A DNA stretch of 64,000 bases from Bremia lactucae (GCF_004359215.1 NC_090623.1:2038774-2102773); one strand, 5' to 3'. Shown: positions 43,336 through 53,890, counted from the first letter of the stretch. Made by a program: numbers and translations. Notes: generated from the sequence alone by a model not told the origin.

Positions 43336-43816
43336 TGTAACGGCACACCTTTCACTAGTACTGATCAGTACTAGTTACTCTTACACTGATTACAGTGTAG
43401 GTAGGGTGCCTCGAAACCTCACGTACACAAGAGTACAGAGGAAGGTTTCTAAGTAGCTAAGGGTCTATAGCTACCAAAGGAGATTCAAAGGATTAGAATT
43501 CGGGAAAGTAAAACTATATTAATATATTTAGTTTTCTACGTAACGATCTTCTATCTACTACTGAACTTATTATATTAATATCAAACTAAGTATGGCGCCT
43601 CCTTCGCACCGCACCATCGTGTCTCGTAACGATTGGCGGGGTTGTTTTAGCCTTAAATCAACCAAACCAATGCTAATGTATTATTGCATTATTCATACCA
43701 AATTTGATCTTTTCTAAACTATTTAAGTCAAAATTAATGAAGATAATAATTTTGTACTTCTTTATTTATTTTCTCTTGTAGGAAATAATACTTATGTAAC
43801 GGGAAACCCCGATTCA
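43336..43816 (-). repeat. Type-2 gypsy LTR
   Basis: About 480 bp from TGTAACGGCAC to CCCCGATTCA. It keeps the family termini and the paired hairpins with different but compensating sequence (arms ACTAGTACTG / CAGTACTAGT and ACACTG / CAGTGT). Like type-1 3' LTRs in elements B and C, it is followed by TCACC and a plus-strand ORF. Confidence 0.6.
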
Positions 43817-43969
43817 TCACCCCCCCTAACCAATAGTCACTATGGTGACTGATGCAGGTGACAGAAAAGACTATTACGTCTTTCCGTGCAATTTGCATGA
43901 TTGGTTTTACTCAAAATACCGATTTAATTTCCAATTTGATTCTAATCAAACTATCGATTATAAGCATTA

Positions 43970-44449
43970 TTGATTTTGACCAAAATCAAGACGGCAACAA
44001 ACAAGTTTGAGCGCGTAGCCCGCGAGGCCGCTAAGCTGGCAGATGCACGGATCAATTTTGCTGTCAGTGACGCAAATGTTTCAGTAGACGCTAATGCGTC
44101 TACTGTGGGGGATACGTCACCTCCAACTCCCATTGGAGGTGACTGGGGTGTGTCATCTGTTGATGACATTGCAGGTGACGGGGTCAAGTCACCTGCTACA
44201 CTAATTTTAAATGGCTTATCCAAGTCACCGTCATAGCCCGACTCAGTGGAGAGTGAGAAGGACGCAGGGTCACCCGAGGCCGAGTCCGAGTCCGCTAAAC
44301 CTTTGGGTTCTAACGTGACTGCCAAAGAGGTGATGATGAGGCTGTTTGACTCGTCGGACCTCTTTGGTGAGGAGTCATCTAATAATAACTCTATACGCGA
44401 TGATCGCTCTGGTGACGTTAGTATACGTCACCAGGAACGAAGTGATTAA
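43970..44449 (+). pseudogene. Antisense ORF start, type-2 element, acidic
   Basis: One frame from 43970 to 44449 with a single stop at 44234-44236. Contents: a Lys/Ala-rich helix (TNKFERVAREAAKLADARIN), then Asp/Ser/Pro-rich sequence, then VMMRLFDSSDLFGEESSN. Composition and position after an LTR match the N-terminal region of the antisense ORF in element B. It is interrupted by the LTR at 44483. Confidence 0.45.
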
Positions 44450-44482
44450 CGTAGAAAAAATGCTGCTGGTGGTGCTAGTTTG

Positions 44483-44931
44483 TGTAACGCGGCACTTCCG
44501 ACTTTAACTGCTTCAGTATAAGTCCAATAAGTCCACTTCGCACTGCTTCAGTGCGAGTGGTGCCTCGCGTCACTTCAAGTGAACTAGTACGTGCAGAGGA
44601 ATACTTTATTTAAGATACTTGCTTTAAAGAGGGTTAAAGTAAGCTGTATTCAATATAATTAAGTTCTTCTGTTTCTATGTATTTACCACTAACTTAATTA
44701 TATACTAATACAAAACATGTAACAAAGTCTTATCTGTTCTCTCTTTGCGCGCGCCCAGTGCTGACTGGATCGCGGAGCAAGCAGATATAATAGCCTATAA
44801 TTTACCAATGGATAAGCATTCCGAATATTACTATGTACGATAATTTTCTCCAATTATTATCTGCCGTTTAGATAATATATTAATTAAAAACCTTGAAGTG
44901 CTAATTTCATGTAACGATACACCCCGTTACA
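44483..44931 (-). mobile_element. Solo type-1 LTR nested in type-2 element
   Basis: 449 bp from TGTAACGCGG to CCCCGTTACA. Flanks GTTTG (44478-44482) and ATTTG (44932-44936) agree at 4 of 5 bases, consistent with an aged target duplication. Confidence 0.72.
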
Positions 44932-45084
44932 ATTTGCATCACGTGAGTCTAAAAATCGCTCCAAGTGCCAAGTTAGCGTTAGCGCTAACATGAGCCAACA
45001 GGAGAGAGATCGCAATACGTTACGGTTCCCTCCTGGAAAGAGTCCTTAATTGCCCTCTAAGGCAAACCTACTTCATTGGTCTGT

Positions 45085-45302
45085 ATGACCAACGATCAAT
45101 ATCACATTCCGTGTTGACTCATCCAAGCTTCACAAGCCTGGTGAGGATGAAACGGAATGCTTTATCGATGCCTTTTCCGGCATCGGTGGTGCACATGCTA
45201 ACGGGCTTAGGATGTCAAATCTTTGCTCCGAGCTGATAGCCTTTGTACAGACAGTACAAAACATAGGCCGTGAGGTCTGGCGGGGCAAGCTAAATGCTTT
45301 CT
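45085..45302 (+). pseudogene. Antisense ORF fragment, divergent copy
   Basis: Plus strand reads SKLHKPGEDETECFIDAF, then AFVQTVQNIGREVWRGKLNA before a stop. It aligns with KLHGLDPS, YLDAFLKH and RNVQDIGREAWLQKLNA in element B, so it is a diverged relative of the same antisense protein, continuing 43970-44449 across the nested LTR. Confidence 0.5.
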
Positions 45303-45530
45303 GAACGGTTCAAGCCGTTCAAAGAGGTCCAAGCGAGTCTTCAGGCGTTCATAACCCTGACGAGCCTTCGCTCGGACATCAACGAGATCCGAGGTCAGTC
45401 GCAAGACTTGACCCTCGAGATCCGCAATACGTCGTTCAGCAGCGCTTAACGCATGTGACTGAACGGACGAAGGTAAGGCAGCCGCGAGTAGGTGGACGAG
45501 ACCGCCACTCCTTTCGGGCGCCACCTGCAC
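45207..45530 (-). CDS. Coiled-coil transposon ORF fragment, 107 aa
   Basis: Minus-strand frame with heptad pattern (ALSAAERRIADLEGQVLRL, then DVRAKARQGYERLKTRLDLF). A second, plus-strand piece of the same ORF occurs at 40518-40640. No known family. It has no ATG at its beginning and overlaps the antisense-ORF fragment, so it is probably a remnant of a transposon-borne protein. Confidence 0.35.
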   Translation of the reverse strand: MQVAPERSGGLVHLLAAALPSSVQSHALSAAERRIADLEGQVLRLTSDLVDVRAKARQGYERLKTRLDLFERLEPFRKHLACPARPHGLCFVLSVQRLSARSKDLTS

Positions 45531-45639
45531 TGATGAATGCGGGTGGGAATCAACGCTTCCTTGTTGGAAGGTTGCTTGCCCACCATCCGTGAGGCAAGGG
45601 TATCAGATCCTCGTCCAACGGAAAGGTACCCGAAGATTT

Positions 45640-45999
45640 TTAACTCTTGGGAACCGATCGATACCCTACGTATTGATGTGCCCTGCTTGGTGGCTGCCTA
45701 TGAAAAGGAGCACCAGCTGAGGCCTCTTCGCTAGTCTCAAATGGACTAGCAGAAGTAGCGTTGTGAGAAGAAACAGGGGGTACAGTACCGCCCATGATTT
45801 CTTTCACACGCAAGCGGGCGAAATTAATTCGCTGCGACCGCTGTTTCATCGCATCGGAATGCGGATGAATGCGGCGCAGTAATCCCGCCTCGTATTGGTC
45901 GGGTGTTTCATTGAACGCAACACGACCGGCACCAAAATTCCTCTGACACTCGTAAGAATGTCTTTTCACGGCCCAGATGCCCACTAGATGGTGCATCAT
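45640..45999 (-). CDS. Unrecognised ORF fragment at inverted duplication
   Basis: Minus-strand frame containing ETPDQYEAGLLRRIHPHSDA and RINFARLRVKEIMGGTVP, which looks like real protein sequence, but I do not recognise it. Its first ~20 codons overlap the inverted pol duplication, so the start is foreign to it. Probably transposon-borne. Confidence 0.35.
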   Translation of the reverse strand: MMHHLVGIWAVKRHSYECQRNFGAGRVAFNETPDQYEAGLLRRIHPHSDAMKQRSQRINFARLRVKEIMGGTVPPVSSHNATSASPFETSEEASAGAPFHRQPPSRAHQYVGYRSVPKS

Positions 46000-46275
46000 G
46001 GAGCTCGTGAAGGATCATCAACTTGAGATCTGTGTCATGAGGCACATAGATTCTCAAGGGTCACAAGGTGACAGCTGATGCCATAACAGGCCATCGCTGT
46101 AGCTAAAGCGATTGAGCTTAGCTTTCAGGTGCGACGGAAGGGAAACCTTTCGTCCACCGAAGTGATCCAACAGCAGGCGACAGTGGTCGTCCTGACTGTA
46201 GCTCTCTTTTATCTCAGAGGCCAATGAGCTCGTCACGTGGTATGCCTTCATGGCTGCCAACGTCGACGGCTGAAA
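45931..46275 (-). repeat. Inverted duplication of element G pol segment
   Basis: About 345 bp that is the near-identical reverse complement of 46859-47204 (between RNase H and the integrase zinc domain). The two arms face each other across the gap at 46276-46519. Confidence 0.9.
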
Positions 46276-46519
46276 NNNNNNNNNNNNNNNNNNNNNNNNN
46301 NNNNNNNNNNNNNNNNNNNNNNNNNNNNNNNNNNNNNNNNNNNNNNNNNNNNNNNNNNNNNNNNNNNNNNNNNNNNNNNNNNNNNNNNNNNNNNNNNNNN
46401 NNNNNNNNNNNNNNNNNNNNNNNNNNNNNNNNNNNNNNNNNNNNNNNNNNNNNNNNNNNNNNNNNNNNNNNNNNNNNNNNNNNNNNNNNNNNNNNNNNNN
46501 NNNNNNNNNNNNNNNNNNN
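46276..46519. other. Assembly gap (244 N)
   Basis: Non-round gap length, thus probably estimated from read pairs. It separates the inverted pol fragment from element G. Confidence 0.95.
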
Positions 46520-46570
46520 GTCATCTCTTATCAGTCCCGGCTATTAAAAGCCGCGGAACTGAATTACCCT

Positions 46571-47875
46571 GTGCATGACAAAGAGCTACTTTCAATAAAG
46601 TATGCTCTTGTCAAGTTTCGTGTGCACCTATTGGGCACCGAACCATTTGTGGTTTATACGGATCACGCATCACTGCGGACCGCAATAAACTCACCGCACC
46701 TCTCGCCTAGAATGGCAAGATGGCTCACATTCTTCTCTGAATTTAATTTCAAAGTTGAATATAAGCCGGGTAAGTCGAATGTCTTGGCTGACGCTTTATC
46801 GCGCAGACCAGACTTCGAGGTTAGACACCAGGAAAGTGTGTCTAGTGCGAAAGCACAATTTCAGCCGTCGACGTTGGCAGCCATGAAGGCATACCACGTG
46901 ACGAGCTCATTGGCCTCTGAGATAAAAGAGAGCTACAGTCAGGACGACCACTGTCGCCTGCTGTTGGATCACTTCGGTGGACGAAAGGTTTCCCTTCCGT
47001 CGCACCTGAAAGCTAAGCTCAATCGCTTTAGCTACAGCGATGGCCTGTTATGGCATCAGCTGTCACCTTGTGATCCCTTGAGAATCTATGTGCCTCATGA
47101 CACAGATCTCAAGTTGATGATCCTTCACGAGCTCCATGATGCACCATCTAGTGGGCATCTGGGCCGTGAAAAGACATTCTTACGAGTGTCAGAGGAATTT
47201 TGGTGGCCACACCTATATAGATGGGTGGCCAACTATATTCGCTCTTGCGAACAGTGTCAGCGCATTAAGCCTGCACCGTCCAGCAGTGCGCCACTGAAGC
47301 CGCTACCGATTCCAACCAACTGTTGGAAGTCAGTAAGCCTGGACTTCATGTTTGGCATGCCGCCCGATCATAAGGGTCGGACAGGGCTAGTCGTCTTTGT
47401 AGACAGACTAAGCAAGATGGTGCATTTAGCACCATGTAAGACATCGATCACAGGCAAGGAGGCAGCTCTCTTGTTCCTGGATCATGTTTACCGACTACAC
47501 GGGATGCCCGAGTCCATAGTATCGGACCGGGATCCACGTTTTACGTCTGGTTTTTGGCGACATGTGTTTGAGCTGCTTGGTAGCAAGCTCCACATGTCGA
47601 CCGCAGATCATCCCCAGACCGATGGCCAAACAGAACGTGCCAATCGGGTCGTGGCGGATGTCTTACGCACTATAGCAACTCCCAAAGAGTGGAGCAAGCA
47701 ATTGCCCTTTGTGGAGTTCGCTATAAATAACAGTGTCCACGCCAGTACGGGTGAGACACCGTTTTATATTAACGGACTGCGCCATCCTCGGACGCCAGTC
47801 TCGTTTGTGCGCAGCCCGAGTCTTAGTGGGGATCGGGAAAATACGCCCAAGCGATTTTCCCTGAGCCCTCCATGA
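46571..47875 (+). CDS. Gypsy pol: RNase H and integrase, element G
   Basis: Open from the gap (46521) to 47875. RNase H end: VHDKELLSIKYALVKF, TDHASLRTAINSPHLS, NVLADALSRRPD. Integrase: zinc domain with LHDAPSSGHLGREKTF and CEQCQRIKPAPSS, catalytic core with SLDFMFG, SDRDPRF and TDGQTERANRV, so all three acidic residues (D, D, E) are present. Function: removal of template RNA and insertion of element DNA into chromosomes. The frame shifts near 47860; a further tail is at 47872-47924 and continues after the SINE (LLDRLNEAI, stop near 48170). The N-terminal RT lies in or beyond the gap. Confidence 0.85.
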   Translation: MHDKELLSIKYALVKFRVHLLGTEPFVVYTDHASLRTAINSPHLSPRMARWLTFFSEFNFKVEYKPGKSNVLADALSRRPDFEVRHQESVSSAKAQFQPSTLAAMKAYHVTSSLASEIKESYSQDDHCRLLLDHFGGRKVSLPSHLKAKLNRFSYSDGLLWHQLSPCDPLRIYVPHDTDLKLMILHELHDAPSSGHLGREKTFLRVSEEFWWPHLYRWVANYIRSCEQCQRIKPAPSSSAPLKPLPIPTNCWKSVSLDFMFGMPPDHKGRTGLVVFVDRLSKMVHLAPCKTSITGKEAALLFLDHVYRLHGMPESIVSDRDPRFTSGFWRHVFELLGSKLHMSTADHPQTDGQTERANRVVADVLRTIATPKEWSKQLPFVEFAINNSVHASTGETPFYINGLRHPRTPVSFVRSPSLSGDRENTPKRFSLSPP

Positions 47876-47924
47876 TTAAAAGACGCCATTATAATCATGT
47901 GCGTCTACAAGAGCGCGCTCTAGG

Positions 47925-48116
47925 TGTGTTACACCGGACTTGCCCTTCAATTGATGATTGGTTAGTTTTTGTATTTCTAATCATATACACCTTTTTGGGT
48001 GCACAGGACAAGACCACCTCCCATTATACTTTGGAGGATTTGTCGGCCCCGGGTATCGAACCCGGGACCTCCCGGTCCTGAAGTGAGTGGCGGACCACTA
48101 CACCAACAGGATCGGT
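47925..48116 (-). mobile_element. tRNA-derived SINE with 16-bp target duplication
   Basis: 192-bp insertion flanked by the perfect duplication AAGAGCGCGCTCTAGG at 47909-47924 and 48117-48132. On the minus strand it begins with a tRNA-like head holding an A box (TGGTGTAGTGG, 48095-48105) and a perfect B box (GGTTCGATACC, 48052-48062), followed by an unrelated body. No poly(A) tail is visible. It needs a LINE for mobility. The intact duplication and inserted position inside otherwise readable pol codons mean it is young. tRNA-derived SINEs are known in Phytophthora. Confidence 0.85.
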
Positions 48117-48307
48117 AAGAGCGCGCTCTAGGAGCGACGCTCTTGGACCGTTTAAACGAGGCCATTTAGATGGAGGGGGCATCAATGATATGCCATTCGT
48201 CACATAGCCACGTTCAAAACGACTGGCTTGTGACACCGACTGAGCACGTTCACGTGTCGTCGGCGGAGCTATATGCTCCGAATCCTCTGTGACAGAACCA
48301 TTATGGA

Positions 48308-48766
48308 TTATGGTCTGAGCATAAGGCTTGTGGTTATACTTAACGGAGAAGCGGCTGCGCTTTTATGGGCAGCGTTCTCATTACCTGTCGCTGCGCTTAC
48401 CAGCGCAGCCGACGAGACAGCTTTCGTAAATGCTGCTGTCTCCGTGTTGTGAGCCATGAGAGAAGTTTGGATGGGCAATAATGCGCCATCATCCTTCCTC
48501 ATGAGCTCCTTGTCCGCATCACTACTATGAGATGACGGCAACGGTGTCGACTCAATGTAGTCGACAATGAGCGACGGATCAACATCCTCACTGTTAAAGT
48601 GGGATGGATCCTTTAGCCCTGTTAACGCGACAGCAGCAGTAGCTGACGGCGTTTCGACTAAGGCATTAGACGCGGCCGGCGAATTAACGCGGCGCGTGCG
48701 CTTAGTGTGAGGTTGAGTGGGCGTCTTCGGAGACGACCCACCAATGTGGCCCCTTTTAAATGGCAT
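48308..48766 (-). CDS. Antisense ORF of element G, 152 aa
   Basis: The ATG at 48766 lies about 120 bp inside the 3' LTR and the ORF reads back towards pol on the opposite strand. Sequence is basic and Pro/Thr-rich first (MPFKRGHIGGSSPKTPTQPH), then Ser/Ala/Asp-rich and probably disordered. No known domain. Position and composition match the start of the antisense ORF in element B, though sequence similarity is weak. It may be longer in an undamaged copy. Confidence 0.5.
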   Translation of the reverse strand: MPFKRGHIGGSSPKTPTQPHTKRTRRVNSPAASNALVETPSATAAVALTGLKDPSHFNSEDVDPSLIVDYIESTPLPSSHSSDADKELMRKDDGALLPIQTSLMAHNTETAAFTKAVSSAALVSAATGNENAAHKSAAASPLSITTSLMLRP

Positions 48767-48872
48767 CTTTGGCGCCGTGTGTGCGCTAGAGTGATTGAGT
48801 GAACTAGCAGCGCGTAAAGCTGCTCGCAGTTCCTCTCTCCTCTTTGACGAATTTAAAAATTTAAATTCGTTC

Positions 48873-48887
48873 TTAAAGGGGGGATGG
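48873..48887 (+). promoter_or_regulatory. Polypurine tract of element G
   Basis: AAAGGGGGGATGG directly precedes the LTR start TGTAACGGGC at 48888, as expected for the plus-strand priming site. Confidence 0.7.
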
Positions 48888-49400
48888 TGTAACGGGCTAA
48901 AGTTGCCCTAATGTTACACAGTCTTCGTCAAGTACACTTGGTGTACTTAAGGGGATGGTCAATTGTGGTGGGCGCGTTAGCGACCTCACCCAAGACACTA
49001 AGTACTCTGGTTAAGTGTCGTCATGGGAGCGAAAATCGGCTCCTCGTGCGCACTAACCAAGAAGGAAGTAGTTTTCAGACTGATTTATATTTAATCCTAT
49101 TAAATATAAATACCTATTTTTACCAGTTAAAATGTCATCTCTATAGATAACACGTAATATGTATTGCGAGCGTATCTTTCTAGATACCTCGCGTAACGGA
49201 TGACGCTAGCCGTCATCACGGATGACGCTGGGCGTCATCCCTCCTAATGTGAATGCACCCATGTGCATCACATACGCAAGGGTTGGTCACAAATGTGCAC
49301 CACACCCGAGTGCTGATCCTAATTACGATTATTTAGTAAACTACCTCACTGCACGCAAGAGAAGCAGGTTAAACCGCTTCCTCGCTGTGCTAGTGTGTGT
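48888..49400 (+). repeat. Type-G 3' LTR
   Basis: Starts TGTAACGGGC at 48888. A hairpin with arms AAGTACAC / GTGTACTT lies near 48937-48957, and tandem palindromes built on GATGACGC / GCGTCATC lie at 49200-49240. The second half matches 1-115 of the window. The right boundary is uncertain because no clear terminal CCCGTTACA is seen. Confidence 0.6.
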
Positions 49401-51770
49401 GTCTAAGTAGAGCGTGGCCGCATTAAGACGTGCCCGCCTACAATAACGGACTTAAAGAAGGCTATTAAAACTGAAAATCCAGACAAAATAAAATGCAGTG
49501 CTGCCAAACTCGAGCTCCTTTGTCAAGTTTCTGCTACAATATTAACAGAGTAGAACACGTATTGAGCGTCTTTATATCAACACAATACTAACACTGGAGC
49601 GAAATAGCCTGTTGCATAATTATGTTTATAAATAGAGGAATCATAAAGATTGATATAAAGATTTTCGAAAAATGTTGTCTAGTCGAAGAAGCCTTCGGGA
49701 ATGGCATGCGGCATTAGTGAGTTGCGGTGCCACGGATGGAGGAGTTAAGAATGGTTTGCGACTTCGAATAAAAACTCAATTTTTGGCATAATCATGTGAC
49801 GATGACGCATAGACTCCACGTTATAAGTTGAAGTGTGGCAGGTGCATTTATGCTCGACCCCCCGGGGGTGGTAACAATTATGACTGGGAGCGTTACATGA
49901 GCATAACCCAAGCGAGATAGTTGCTGTTGGGGCATGTCATGGCGATCAAATCCTTACATTTAGGTTTTGTCATGAGAGATTTCCAGATTGAGGCTCAAAT
50001 TCTTCAATTCAAGTCTTCTTATCCTGCAATAAAATATACACCAAGTCAATTTAACCTTATAGATAGAGCGTTTCCTCAAACCGTTATAGTGTAAGACGGA
50101 AACGAGACTCTCACCCTGTAATATCTGGTAGCACTTAGTTGCACTTACAATTATTAGATTTGGGATATAAACTGACGAGTTTTCGGTGACCCCAGGGCCT
50201 CGCTTATAGCATGCAGAATTTTCACACCTCACTGACATCGTCCCCGAGACGAGTCTCGCTTACTTGCAGACTTCTTCTCCCCGCGACAAAGCAGCATCGA
50301 TGCGTTATTACGTTTAATAGACACGACACATTTTTTGTGTATAATTACGAAACCGATCGACATGGCTTTGCATATCCATGTCTTCGTCTTCGGTATGCAG
50401 GAGGGCTTTACGCGTAACTGCGTCACGCGTGCTGAGCCGAAGACTTTTTCCCCTCGCGCTTCGTGATGATTGCATTGCCGCGCTATCATATTTACATGCA
50501 GCATCGTCATCTTCGTATGTCTGGTCCAGATACAATGAAGCTTGACGCAATCAAGATCTCTCATGGTCACGGCAACCGTTTACACTGCGATATTCGCAGC
50601 AAAACACGATAAACTATTTTCGATGTACCATCTCGTGCTCATTTACGGCGTGCCCGCGCCGGTAGACTTAAATAAAGCTATCGCACGAGAGGATACTGTG
50701 TTGTCGATAACTCTACTAACGTGCAACTGAAGTAGGTGCGGGGTGCAATTGATACCAGGTTCAAGGTTCCCATGTATGCAGACATCGGTCGATCAGAGTA
50801 TCCTAATTTATAATGATACGGGTCCCCGCATGCAACAACAGCGGCTGACAGAAAATTCAATAAATTTTGAGGCGTTTAACAAAGTTTACCGCAACTGCTT
50901 CGACTGGGCAGTAATTTTCGATTTCTACCGAGGCGGTCGAGCAGGGCTCCCGGTAACATACCCCTCGGTCGAGCACATACTCTGGTTGTTAGTGAGGGGA
51001 CTAACGAAAATTCTCACTTTTCATTGACGAGACTGGACGGCCTGTGGATCTGCCTGTGAAAGACGTGGTGGAGATTGCGCTCCCACATCTAGATGGGGCA
51101 CAGCACCTCCCTATGATAGCGACGCGTTAATCCCGAGCAGGGCTTAAGACACAAAAGGAAACGCAAGAACGTAACACACCGATCTCCGAGAAGATCATTT
51201 TATCCCTAATTCACTAGCAAAAGCTATCCTGTCGAGACGAAATCCGTATACGTGCTTGAATATGCGGGATATTTTCCAAGTCGCGGCCGCTACATTGCAG
51301 TAGCGAGCTCTCCGTGCAAGGCTGAAGAGGACAGATCTCTATCAACCGTATCGTTAAAAAAATAACTGAACGACCTCAAGGCAGGTGATATCGAGTAGTG
51401 TGCTCATTTCAGCCGCCAAAGCAGCCAGCGAACAAGTTAAAAGGCCCACCTAAAGAGCGCAGAACCAAAATCAGCGCGCGAAATTGTTTCGCGGCACCGT
51501 CTCGGGATGCCCTGCTTACGATCTCGCGCGTGAGCACGCCGTAAATTTCTCCCGACCAAAATTTCCGATAAGCATCCAGCAGACACGGTAACGGCCACTG
51601 CGTGACTCGGTAATGGCGGTTACTACGTAACTAAGTCGTCGCAATTATTAATTTTTTATAGCCGTTGTAAGGCTGGCCATGTTCGTGGGAGCACCTCGAC
51701 ACATTAGAGTCCGACTTTTTGAGTAAAGACGCCATCGGCAGGTGAGCCAGTGGCACCCTTTTAAGAAGCT
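49401..51770. other. Mostly unrecognised, probably old repeat
   Basis: No complete gene. A plus-strand stretch near 50870-51130 has coherent protein-like sequence in shifting frames (RGGRAGLPVTYPSVEHI near 50930-50980, then ETGRPVDLPVKDVVEIALPH near 51030-51090) that I cannot assign. I think it is transposon-derived. The rest shows nothing. Confidence 0.35.
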
Positions 51771-52196
51771 GAATGACGCCACAATCCCGGCCTAAATGCC
51801 GATGTCCGAAGTACATGATACTTATCCGGAACGAAATTAACAGCGCTATAGATTTGACGGATGAGTTATATCAGAATTTTCTGAGAGATAGTAACACCCC
51901 GCTTACTGCGTTTGACATCCCAAGTAAGATGCTTTGGGAAAACGAATTCTTCATCGATGCCATTTTTCCGGTATCAATGGTACACTGGTGGCAAAAGCGT
52001 GCCTATGATTCGATTTCCTTGTTTCATCGTTAAGAAATATTCATATATAATAAACAAAGCGTAGGCCGAAAGGCATGGCTTGACAAATTGGATATGGTAA
52101 AGGACCTTTATTTTAAGAAAATGCCTGTTGTCGGTGCATTTTGAAAGTTGCATCGTTTGGCTCGAGAAGCAGGTTTGCATTGACCCGTGGGCAAAT

Positions 52197-52400
52197 TTAT
52201 GCTGCGTTTAGGACGCCGCGAGGGAGGCGGACTCCCTTAAATATTCGCATTGGAGGACGTGGATCTCGTGCTAAATGTGCGAAACGATTGTATTCATCAA
52301 CCATTTTACGAGCGCGCGAAGCGCTCCTGTCCCAATGGCCCTTGATAATCAAAGGACGGGTATCATCGTATTGTCCGACAAGACCAGGGACGTCTATCAT
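52197..52400 (-). pseudogene. Chromodomain tail, gypsy remnant
   Basis: Minus strand reads DVPGLVGQYDDTRPLI, equivalent to DVDGLVRQYDETHPIV in element B. The opposite strand again carries an antisense-ORF piece, repeating the arrangement of elements B and C. Confidence 0.6.
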
Positions 52401-52809
52401 CAGTTAGGACCGACGCATTCAACTATCATGCAAATAATTCGAATCCGCTTTAATTAGCAGTCCACTAGAATGCACTTATGACGATTTCACCCGCGTCCAA
52501 ATTACGTGTCGGGCAAAACTGCTCCTTAACATGATCACAGTGGCATCCTCCATAAATTGCGGAGGCGGCGGGGCCTAATCACCATCGAAGAAGACAAACT
52601 GAGCAATAGTAAATAGTCTATTATTGCCTTTGAAAATATAAAGTTGCTATAATATCGAGCATCGACAATGACTTAACCAATGAGCTCAATGAAGCTGAAG
52701 CGGAGAATGATATTCGTGGTGCGCACCGGGCGTACTGGAAAACAACGAGTCAGCAGATGAGATCCTGTTGGCTGGAGAAGAAGGGGTCTTCTTTCTGCAG
52801 AATTCCACC

Positions 52810-53060
52810 ACTGGTTAGGTGGATGGACAGAAATGTAACGCTAATCACAATGGACGAGCAAATGTTTTTATATTCAAAATGAACTAATCAGTCCTACTGT
52901 CTACGATAACGCAACCATCGGGTGACGAATGTGGACAATTATAAATTACTGTCCAAGTATATCAGCCCTTTTTGTGTATTGTACCACCAAGGAAACGCGT
53001 ACACAATCGAGCTGCCTCGTAGTATGCGTGCGCATCGAACGTGTTACGTCTCTTTTTGTC
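52810..53060 (+). pseudogene. Gypsy integrase C-terminus remnant
   Basis: Shifting plus-strand frames read CNANHNGRANVFIFKMN, VLLSTITQPSG and then LLSKYISPFCVLYHQGNAYT and IELPRSMRAHRTCYVS, the DNA-binding C-terminal part of a gypsy integrase. Confidence 0.65.
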
Positions 53061-53691
53061 TTAAAATCATACTGAAATGAGCTTACAATATTAAGTTAGT
53101 AGCTGATATCGTAAACGCAATGATGCGCTTTAACGATTATTCGACTTCTGTATCCGTTCTACACTGTGGAGTGTATTAAGCCAACCTTTATTCTTAAAAA
53201 AATGACTTTCGTCATAACAATGTTAGGTGTGCAACTGTAAGCGATGCTAACAAATGTTGGCCGTTCTACTCATATTCGTTGTTAATGCTTCCCATTCTAT
53301 TGTTGCGATCGGTGCGAGATTTCGCACCAAGTTATTTTGATTTATATCTTCTTTCACAGCAGAGCCACTGCTCTTTCCTATGCTGACATCATTCACCATT
53401 CGGTTTCGGGTGGAAACGATAGATGATTTATTTCCTTATTGAATCAAACAGGATATCTTTTCGCCGAAAACGGTTGCGCAATGGTGATGGTGTCTAATAT
53501 GCCTCACCAAAACGTATGCCTAGTGACACGCTGCTGGAAATTTGAAGACCCCCAACGGGCATAGAAAGTGGCGTTGCCGATTAATGCACTAGATGCGGTG
53601 GCTTTTATACGCTGGTAAGGAACGTTGCACTGTAGGATTGGCTGCATTGGTTGATTTGTGATTTATGGCATTGGTGATTGTTTATGGTTAG

Positions 53692-53790
53692 TGTAACGGG
53701 GCACTGCGACTTGTACTGTTTCAGTACAAGTCCACTTCACACTGCTTCAGATGTGAGTGGTGCCTCTCGTTAGGTGACGTACACTGTACG
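53692..53790 (-). repeat. Type-1 LTR end at gap, likely 3' LTR of element H
   Basis: 99 bp from TGTAACGGGG up to the gap. The second hairpin has variant arms TCACACTG / CAGATGTGA that still pair. Almost identical to 6690-6776. Confidence 0.75.
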
Positions 53791-53890
53791 NNNNNNNNNN
53801 NNNNNNNNNNNNNNNNNNNNNNNNNNNNNNNNNNNNNNNNNNNNNNNNNNNNNNNNNNNNNNNNNNNNNNNNNNNNNNNNNNNNNNNNNN
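53791..53890. other. Assembly gap (100 N)
   Basis: Conventional 100-base placeholder between an LTR end and a gag fragment. Most of element H (pol and part of an LTR) may be collapsed here. Confidence 0.95.

Larger units (their letters stand above)
46520..48887 (+). mobile_element. Element G: Ty3/gypsy retrotransposon, 5' part lost in gap
   Basis: RNase H, integrase and a terminal pol tail on the plus strand, an antisense ORF (48308-48766), a polypurine tract and a type-G 3' LTR. A SINE interrupts the pol tail. Pol is open for over 1.3 kb, making G the best-preserved element in the window. Confidence 0.85.
51771..53420. mobile_element. Scrambled, decayed gypsy fragments
   Basis: Mixed pieces in both orientations: RT on plus (INSAIDLTDELYQNFLRDS near 51830-51890), antisense-ORF piece on plus (GRKAWLDKL near 52070; KLHRLAREAGL near 52145), chromodomain on minus (52197-52400), integrase C-terminus on plus (about 52810-53060) and the RT catalytic segment on plus (VRDFAPSYFD near 53310-53345). 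At least two elements in opposite directions must have contributed. Confidence 0.6.

Noticed and set aside
48036..48114. Functional tRNA gene on minus strand
   Set aside because: A and B boxes are present, but the 5' and 3' ends do not pair as an acceptor stem and no good anticodon stem forms. The perfect flanking duplication shows it is a SINE head.
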